Source of the DNA: Streptomyces venezuelae
GTDB lineage: Bacteria; Actinomycetota; Actinomycetes; Streptomycetales; Streptomycetaceae
Reading direction: 5' to 3'
DNA: 64,000 bases
NCBI RefSeq assembly: GCF_008642275.1
Contig: NZ_CP029189.1
Coordinates: forward strand, 5,748,001 to 5,812,000
In this document: one piece after another, positions 59,400 through 64,000 of the stretch
Layout: every line of letters begins with the position of its first letter
How positions within the stretch are numbered: the first letter of the stretch is position 1
Translations under genes and position numbers: made by a program
Notes under the pieces: model-generated
What the model saw: the letters and a program-made list of their open reading frames with translations, nothing else
What the model was told of the DNA's origin: nothing
Database searches by the model: none

Positions 59400-61050
59400 C
59401 CGTCCCTTCCGGACCTTGCCGGGCGTCGGGATCGCGCAGCCGGAAGCGCTGCAGTTTGCCCGTCGCGGTACGGGGGAGGGCGGGGAGGAAGACGAAGGAG
59501 CGCGGACACTTGTGCGGGGCCAGTTCCGCCCGCATGAAGGTGCGCAGGACCTCCTCCGTCAGCACCGCGCCGTCACGGGCCACGGTGTACGCCACCACGA
59601 CCTGCCCGCGGCGCTCGTCCGGGAGGCCCACCACCGCAGCCTCCACCACGTCCGGGTGGCGAAGCAGGGCCTCCTCCACCTCGGGGCCCGCGATGTTGTA
59701 GCCGGCCGAGACGATCATGTCGTCGGCCCGGGCGACGTAGCGGAAGTAGCCCTCCGGATCGCGCACGTAGGTGTCACCGGTCAGGTTCCACCCGTTCTGT
59801 ACGTACTCCGCCTGCCGGGGATCGGCCAGATATCGGCAGCCCACCGGGCCGCGCACGGCCAGCAGGCCCGGCTCGCCGTCCGGGAGCGGACGGCCGGCCC
59901 GGTCCACCACCCGGGCCTCCCAGCCCGGGACCACCCGGCCCGTCGAACCGGGCCGGATGTCCTCGTCGGCGGCGGAGATGAAGATGTGCAGCAGCTCGGT
60001 CGCCCCGATGCCGTTGATGATGCGCAGGCCGGTGCGTTCGTACCAGGCCCGCCAGGTGGCCGCGGGCAGGTTCTCCCCGGCCGAGACGCACCGGCGCAGC
60101 GCCGACAGGTCGTACATGCCCACGTCGTACGGGCCCAGCGCGTCCAGCATCGTCCGGTAGGCGGTGGGCGCGGTGAACAGCACCGTCACCCGGTGTTCCG
60201 CGAGCGCGGGCAGCAGCCGGCGCGGCACCGCCTCCTCCAGCAGCAGCGCCGACGCCCCGGCCCGCAGCGGGAAGACGACCAGTCCGCCGAGGCCGAAGGT
60301 GAAGCCGAGCGGCGGGCTGCCCGCGAAGACGTCGTCCGGGCGGGGCCGCAGCACGTTCCGGGAGAAGGTGTCGGCGACGGCTAGCAGGTCGCGGTGGAAG
60401 TGCATGCAGCCCTTGGGCCGGCCGGTGGTCCCCGAGGTGAAGGCGATCAGGGCGACGTCGTCCGCGGAGGTCGGGGCTGCCGGGAAGGGGTCGGGATGTC
60501 TCTCGGCCAGCCGGAGCAGGTCGTCCGGGGCGGTGCCCCCGTACGCGGTGATCCGCAGCCCCGGCACCTCCGCCTTGACCAGGTCGTCCAGCACGTCCGC
60601 ATGGCACAGGGCGTGCCCCACCCGGGCCATCGCGCACACCGTGGCCAGCTCCTGCGCGCGCTGCTGGGGCAGTACGGTGACGGCCACCGCGCCCGCCTTC
60701 ATCACCGCGAGCCAGCAGGCGGCGAGCCAGGGGCCGGTGGGCCCGCGCAGGAGCACCCGGTTGCCGGGGACCACGCCGAGGTCGGCGGTGAGGGTGTGCG
60801 CCAGGCGGTCCACCCGCTCGCGCAGCCCGCCGTACGTCCACACCTCACCCGACCCGCTGCGGAAGGCCGGGCGGTCGGCGCCCGCCGGACCGAACCGGTC
60901 GATGGTGGCGTCCAGCAGCTCGGCCCCGCAGTTCAGGCGGTCCGGGTAGGCCAGTTCGGGCAGATCGAAGAGGAGCTCCGGCCACGTGTCCGCGGGTGGC
61001 AGATGGTCGCGGGCGAAGGTGTCGGTGTGAGCGGAAGGCTTGAGGTCCAA
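59395..61050 (-). CDS. AMP-binding aryl-CoA ligase (benzoate/anthranilate/salicylate-CoA ligase type)
   Basis: A 551-residue ANL-superfamily ligase. The P-loop AFTSGTTGRPKG is at about 203-214, GIGATELLHIF is the A5 motif, NLTGDTYVRDPEGYF the A7 region and the C-terminal catalytic lysine is in RTATGKLQRF. The sequence is closest in style to benzoate-CoA ligases. It activates an aromatic acid for the hydroxylase and dehydrogenase in this region. The start is probably TTG 61050 (GGGGGG upstream). The last ten residues (PDARQGPEGTA) are encoded by half of a fold-back repeat. Confidence 0.88.
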   Translation of the reverse strand: MDLKPSAHTDTFARDHLPPADTWPELLFDLPELAYPDRLNCGAELLDATIDRFGPAGADRPAFRSGSGEVWTYGGLRERVDRLAHTLTADLGVVPGNRVLLRGPTGPWLAACWLAVMKAGAVAVTVLPQQRAQELATVCAMARVGHALCHADVLDDLVKAEVPGLRITAYGGTAPDDLLRLAERHPDPFPAAPTSADDVALIAFTSGTTGRPKGCMHFHRDLLAVADTFSRNVLRPRPDDVFAGSPPLGFTFGLGGLVVFPLRAGASALLLEEAVPRRLLPALAEHRVTVLFTAPTAYRTMLDALGPYDVGMYDLSALRRCVSAGENLPAATWRAWYERTGLRIINGIGATELLHIFISAADEDIRPGSTGRVVPGWEARVVDRAGRPLPDGEPGLLAVRGPVGCRYLADPRQAEYVQNGWNLTGDTYVRDPEGYFRYVARADDMIVSAGYNIAGPEVEEALLRHPDVVEAAVVGLPDERRGQVVVAYTVARDGAVLTEEVLRTFMRAELAPHKCPRSFVFLPALPRTATGKLQRFRLRDPDARQGPEGTA

Positions 61051-61153
61051 GGCGGGTCGCCCCCCCTTGCAGCGGTCCGGGGTGGGATGGAGCCGGCCGT
61101 GCGGTGTTCTCCCGGCCACGGCCGGAAGGTCCTTCCAGGAGCGTATCGTGATG

Positions 61154-61166
61154 GTGACGGCAGTCA
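61154..61166. promoter_or_regulatory. GTGACGGCAGTCA operator-like sequence, copy 2
   Basis: Identical over 13 bases to the palindrome before the enoyl-CoA hydratase gene at 50 kb. It lies centrally between the divergent CoA ligase and acyl-CoA dehydrogenase starts. Confidence 0.6.
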
Positions 61167-61196
61167 ACAGGACGCGATAGATGCGGGGATGTTCGG

Positions 61197-62387
61197 ATGA
61201 CCGGATTCGCGCTCGGGGTGGACCAGGAGGAGTGGTGCGGGCAGTTGCGCGCACTGGCGGTGGAGCGGCTGCGGCCACTGGCCGAGAAGGGGGAACCGGG
61301 GAGGGTCAACCGGCCGCTGCTGGCGGCGCTGGGGGAGCTGGGCCTGCTGGAACGGGTGTTCGCCTCGGGCGCGCTGGAACTCTGCCTGCTGCGGGAGTCC
61401 CTCGCCTACGGTTGCACCGAGGCCGAGACGGCGCTCGCCCTGCAGGGGCTGGGGGCGTACCCGGTCCTGCGGGCGGGCAGCGAGGAGCAGCGGGAGCGCT
61501 GGCTGCCGCAGGTGCGTGCGGGGCGGGCGGTGGCGGCCTTCGCGCTGAGCGAGCCGGGGGCGGGGTCGGACGCGGCGGCGCTCGCGCTGGCGGCGACGGC
61601 CGACCCCACCGCCGATCCCACCACCGGGGCCGGCTGGCGGCTCAGCGGTGAGAAGTGCTGGATCTCCAACGCCCCCGAGGCGGATTTCTACACCGTGTTC
61701 GCCCGAACGGGCGAAGGGCCGGGGGCGAAGGGGGTCTCGGCCTTCCTGGTCCCGGCCGACCGTCCCGGACTCTCCGGCGCGGCCCTGGACATGCTCTCCC
61801 CGCACCCCATCGGCTCCCTCGCCTTCGACGGCGTGCCGGTCGGACCGCGGGACCTGCTGGGCGAGCCAGGGCGGGGCTTCCGTGTCGCGATGGACACCCT
61901 GAACCTCTTCCGGCCGAGCGTCGGTGCCTTCGCGGTGGGCATGGCCCGGGCCGCGCTGGACGCGACCCTCGCGTACACGGCGGACCGGGCGGCGTTCGGC
62001 GGAACCCTCAGCGACCTCCAGGCGGTGGCGCACCGGGTGGCCGAGATGGCGACCCGCACGGAGGCGGCCCGGCTGCTGGTGTACGCGGCGGCGGGCGCAT
62101 ACGACCGGGGCGCCGGGGACGTCCCGCGCCGGGCGGCGATGGCGAAGCTGCTGGCCACGGAGACGGCCCAGTACGTGGTCGACCACGCGGTCCAGCTGCA
62201 CGGCGCGGTCGCCCTCCGGCGCGGCCACCTCCTCGAACACCTCTACAGGGAGGTGCGGGCGCCGCGGATCTACGAGGGGGCGAGCGAGGTGCAGCGCACG
62301 ATCATCGCGAAGGAGCTGTACGCGGGCGTGGCGGGCGTTCCGGGCGCGGCGGGCGTGGCGGGCGCGGCGGGGGTGACGGCGCGATGA
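61197..62387 (+). CDS. Acyl-CoA dehydrogenase
   Basis: A 396-residue ACAD-fold flavoprotein: FALSEPGAGSDAAAL and EKCWISNAPEADFYTVFA bind FAD, and YEGASEVQRTIIAKEL is the C-terminal signature. In operons with salicylyl-CoA hydroxylase and an aryl-CoA ligase, such enzymes oxidise a side chain or ring-derived acyl-CoA. The C-terminal GVPGAAGVAGAAGV tail is encoded by a GCGGGCGTG repeat. The stop overlaps the RidA start. Confidence 0.9.
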   Translation: MTGFALGVDQEEWCGQLRALAVERLRPLAEKGEPGRVNRPLLAALGELGLLERVFASGALELCLLRESLAYGCTEAETALALQGLGAYPVLRAGSEEQRERWLPQVRAGRAVAAFALSEPGAGSDAAALALAATADPTADPTTGAGWRLSGEKCWISNAPEADFYTVFARTGEGPGAKGVSAFLVPADRPGLSGAALDMLSPHPIGSLAFDGVPVGPRDLLGEPGRGFRVAMDTLNLFRPSVGAFAVGMARAALDATLAYTADRAAFGGTLSDLQAVAHRVAEMATRTEAARLLVYAAAGAYDRGAGDVPRRAAMAKLLATETAQYVVDHAVQLHGAVALRRGHLLEHLYREVRAPRIYEGASEVQRTIIAKELYAGVAGVPGAAGVAGAAGVTAR

Positions 62388-62782
62388 GCCTGGACCGGAT
62401 CAACCCGGCGGAGCTGTCGCCCGCGACGGGTTTCTCGCACGCGGTCGCGGCGACGGGCACCCGACTGGTGTTCCTGGCGGGCCAGACCGCGCTGGACGGA
62501 GCGGGCAAGGTGGTGGGGGAGAGCCTGCCGGAGCAGTTCGAGGTCGCCCTGGCCAACCTGTTGACGGCCCTCGCCGAGGCGGGTGGCACCCCTGCGGACC
62601 TGGCCCGGGTGACGGTGTACGCGGTGGACGTGTCGGCGTACCGGACGCACGCGGCCGAACTGGGCCGCATCTGGCGGCGGTTGGCGGGCCGCGACTATCC
62701 GGCGATGGCTGTCATCGGCGTGGTCCGTCTCTGGGACGAGGAGGCCCTGGTCGAACTGGACGGCGTCGCGGTCCTTCCCTAG
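62384..62782 (+). CDS. RidA family enamine/imine deaminase
   Basis: A 132-residue RidA/YjgF/UK114-type protein: GTRLVFLAGQTALDGAGK, FEVALANLLTALAEAGGTPADLARVTVYAVD. These trimers hydrolyse reactive enamines/imines. Presence in an aryl-CoA operon hints at an amino- or imino-intermediate, consistent with 2-aminobenzoyl-CoA as substrate of the neighbouring hydroxylase. The start ATG overlaps the dehydrogenase stop (ATGA). Confidence 0.9.
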   Translation: MSLDRINPAELSPATGFSHAVAATGTRLVFLAGQTALDGAGKVVGESLPEQFEVALANLLTALAEAGGTPADLARVTVYAVDVSAYRTHAAELGRIWRRLAGRDYPAMAVIGVVRLWDEEALVELDGVAVLP

Positions 62783-62878
62783 GCGTGGGGGTGGCGAGGG
62801 CGACGTCCGCGGCGGCCGGCCCGCGGCGGCCGTGAAACTCGCTGTCCGATCACCGGAGCAGGGTGATAGACATCCGGA

Positions 62879-63676
62879 GTGGAAAAGAATCTTGAATTCC
62901 CCGACCTGCTGCGCCTGATCGACGAACGGTCGACCGCCTTCCGCGCCGCGGTGGCCGCCGCGCCCAGCCTCGACGTTCAGGTGCCGACCTGCCCCGAGTG
63001 GACGCTCTTCGATCTGGTGAAGCACCTGGGCGGGGGAGACCGCTTCTGGGCCGCGATAGTCGGCGCGGGGCCCGCCGACGCTCCCCCCGCCGAGGCCGCC
63101 GCCGCGCGCGCCGCTCTGGAGGTGCCGCGGGAGCGTGAGGCCCTGCTGGCCTGGCTGGCCGAGTCGACGGAGCTTCTGCTGAGCACCCTGCGCGAGGCCG
63201 GCCCGGACGCCGGCTGCTGGGCGTGGTGGAGCGGCCTGCAGACGCCGCGGACCTCCGGCGGGGTCGCCCGGCACCGGGTCCAGGAGAGCGCGGTGCACAC
63301 CTACGACGCCCGGCTCGCCGCGGGCGCCCCGGAGCCGCTGCCGGCCGAGGTCGCCCTCGACGGTGTCGAGGAGTTCCTGTTCACCTGCGTCGCGACGTCC
63401 AGCGCCTGGCCGCACAAGCCCACGGCCTTCGACTTCCACGCCACCGAGGGCCGCTCCTGGCGCCTCACGCTCGACGGCGACGGCGCACGTTCCGCCCGCA
63501 TCCCCGCGCCCACCGCCGCGACCGGCGAGGACCAGGGCGCAGCAGGCATCTCCATCCACGGCACGGCGAGTGAGCTGGTTCTCCACCTGTACGACCGTCT
63601 CCCGTCCGACTCCTTGCGCGCTGACGGGGACGCAGGGCTGTGGGACGTGCTCCGTGCTTGGGAGCCGGAGAACTAG
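62879..63676 (+). CDS. Maleylpyruvate isomerase-family mycothiol-dependent protein
   Basis: A 265-residue DinB-like protein with an MDMPI N-terminal domain (CPEWTLFDLVKHLGGGDRFW, metal His49) and further ligands in VQESAVHTYDA. The family uses mycothiol and includes true maleylpyruvate isomerase of the gentisate pathway, but Streptomyces has many paralogues of other function. Its position beside a salicylyl-CoA/gentisyl-type locus fits the isomerase role but gentisate dioxygenase is not seen. The stop codon is in the CTAG of a short fold-back repeat. Confidence 0.8.
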   Translation: MEKNLEFPDLLRLIDERSTAFRAAVAAAPSLDVQVPTCPEWTLFDLVKHLGGGDRFWAAIVGAGPADAPPAEAAAARAALEVPREREALLAWLAESTELLLSTLREAGPDAGCWAWWSGLQTPRTSGGVARHRVQESAVHTYDARLAAGAPEPLPAEVALDGVEEFLFTCVATSSAWPHKPTAFDFHATEGRSWRLTLDGDGARSARIPAPTAATGEDQGAAGISIHGTASELVLHLYDRLPSDSLRADGDAGLWDVLRAWEPEN

Positions 63677-63740
63677 GCCCTCTCCTCCGGATCTTGCCGG
63701 GCGTCGCGGGCCCGGCAAGGTCCGGCAGACGCACACCTGG
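63673..63740. repeat. Short fold-back repeat, same family as copies A and B
   Basis: Begins CTAGGCC and contains CCGGATCTTGCCGGGC (63687-63702) pairing with GCCCGGCAAGGTCCGG (63710-63725) around a 7-base loop, ending near CCTGGG. It corresponds to the outer arms of the 165-bp element without the middle, and should terminate the upstream gene. Confidence 0.8.
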
Positions 63741-63777
63741 GCCTTTGCGGGGGCCAGGGGATGGCCGGGTGCCCGTT

Positions 63778-64000
63778 CTAGCGGAGCAGCCGGCCCATCC
63801 ACTCCTCGATCCCGGCCACCGTGCGCGGCAGCGCGCCCGACATCAGGCGGGCGCCGTTCGCCGTGATCACCAGGTCGTCCTCGATGCGCACGCCGATGCC
63901 CCGCAGTTCGGCGGGGAGGGTCTCGTCATCGGGCTGGAGGTAGAGGCCCGGTTCCACCGTCAGGACCTGGCCCTCTTCCAGGACCCCGTCCAGGTAGGTC
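63778..64000 (-). CDS. M24-family Xaa-Pro aminopeptidase, C-terminal part
   Basis: The last ~73 codons of an aminopeptidase P-type protein: EEGQVLTVEPGLYLQPDD and IGVRIEDDLVITANG contain the two conserved metal-binding glutamates of the pita-bread fold. It continues beyond the right edge. Confidence 0.88.
   Translation of the reverse strand, partial: TYLDGVLEEGQVLTVEPGLYLQPDDETLPAELRGIGVRIEDDLVITANGARLMSGALPRTVAGIEEWMGRLLR

Overview
The window is chromosomal DNA of a Streptomyces-type actinomycete. GC is very high throughout, third codon positions are almost all G or C, GTG/TTG starts and 4-bp ATGA/GTGA gene overlaps are common, and the content is typical: EACC1/caspase conflict genes, SepF, a DUF2470 protein behind an iron box, an IS481 element, mycothiol-dependent isomerase family, PaaX-controlled aryl-CoA catabolism. 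There is no rRNA, tRNA or CRISPR array that I can see.

Layout. 1-2.3 kb (minus): a two-gene conflict operon, an EACC1 adaptor coupled to a caspase-like protease fused to an SF1-type helicase domain that runs off the left edge. 2.8-8 kb: small accessory enzymes (two APH-fold kinases, Nudix, flavoprotein, HIT) plus a membrane protein of unknown function in a lower-GC stretch. 8.1-10.3 kb: a P450 behind what looks like a deletion scar joining pieces of three genes. 10.3-13.7 kb: two secreted peptidoglycan-binding proteins flanking a membrane-anchored XRE regulator, all associated with copies of one GGGAYGTCCC palindrome. 13.7-19.1 kb: two Ser/Thr kinases with extracytoplasmic PQQ-type repeats and, between them, a pseudokinase. 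19.2-20.8 kb: a divergent AsnC/Lrp regulator and asparaginase. 21-27.3 kb: a ROK regulator, both methylmalonyl-CoA mutase subunits and the MeaB G-protein chaperone in one overlapping operon.

27.9-34.5 kb (plus): a sulfonate/organosulfur operon (TauD-type dioxygenase, FMN reductase, ABC binding protein, ATPase, permease, two-component flavin monooxygenase), preceded by a 33-codon cysteine-containing leader ORF and strong hairpins that suggest cysteine-responsive attenuation. 34.5-41.8 kb: housekeeping and orphan genes including a quinone oxidoreductase, iron-box DUF2470 protein, SepF, an ATPase with a MazG-type pyrophosphohydrolase, an F420-type oxidoreductase and homocysteine methyltransferase. 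42.1-46.2 kb: the Hen1-Pnkp RNA repair pair. 46.9-49.3 kb: arginine deiminase and ornithine carbamoyltransferase.

50-63.7 kb: an aryl-CoA (salicylyl/2-aminobenzoyl-type) degradation locus in two pieces: enoyl-CoA hydratase plus bifunctional salicylyl-CoA 5-hydroxylase at 50-53 kb, and CoA ligase divergent from acyl-CoA dehydrogenase and RidA at 59.4-62.8 kb, with PaaX at 57.2 kb. Both pieces carry the same 13-bp operator-like sequence. Between ligase and paaX lies an IS481 element inserted at a CTAG site between two tandem copies of a 165-bp fold-back repeat. The intervening 53-57 kb holds AraC/SDR, a SnoaL-like gene under a MerR-type promoter, YciI and GNAT genes. The right edge cuts an M24 aminopeptidase.
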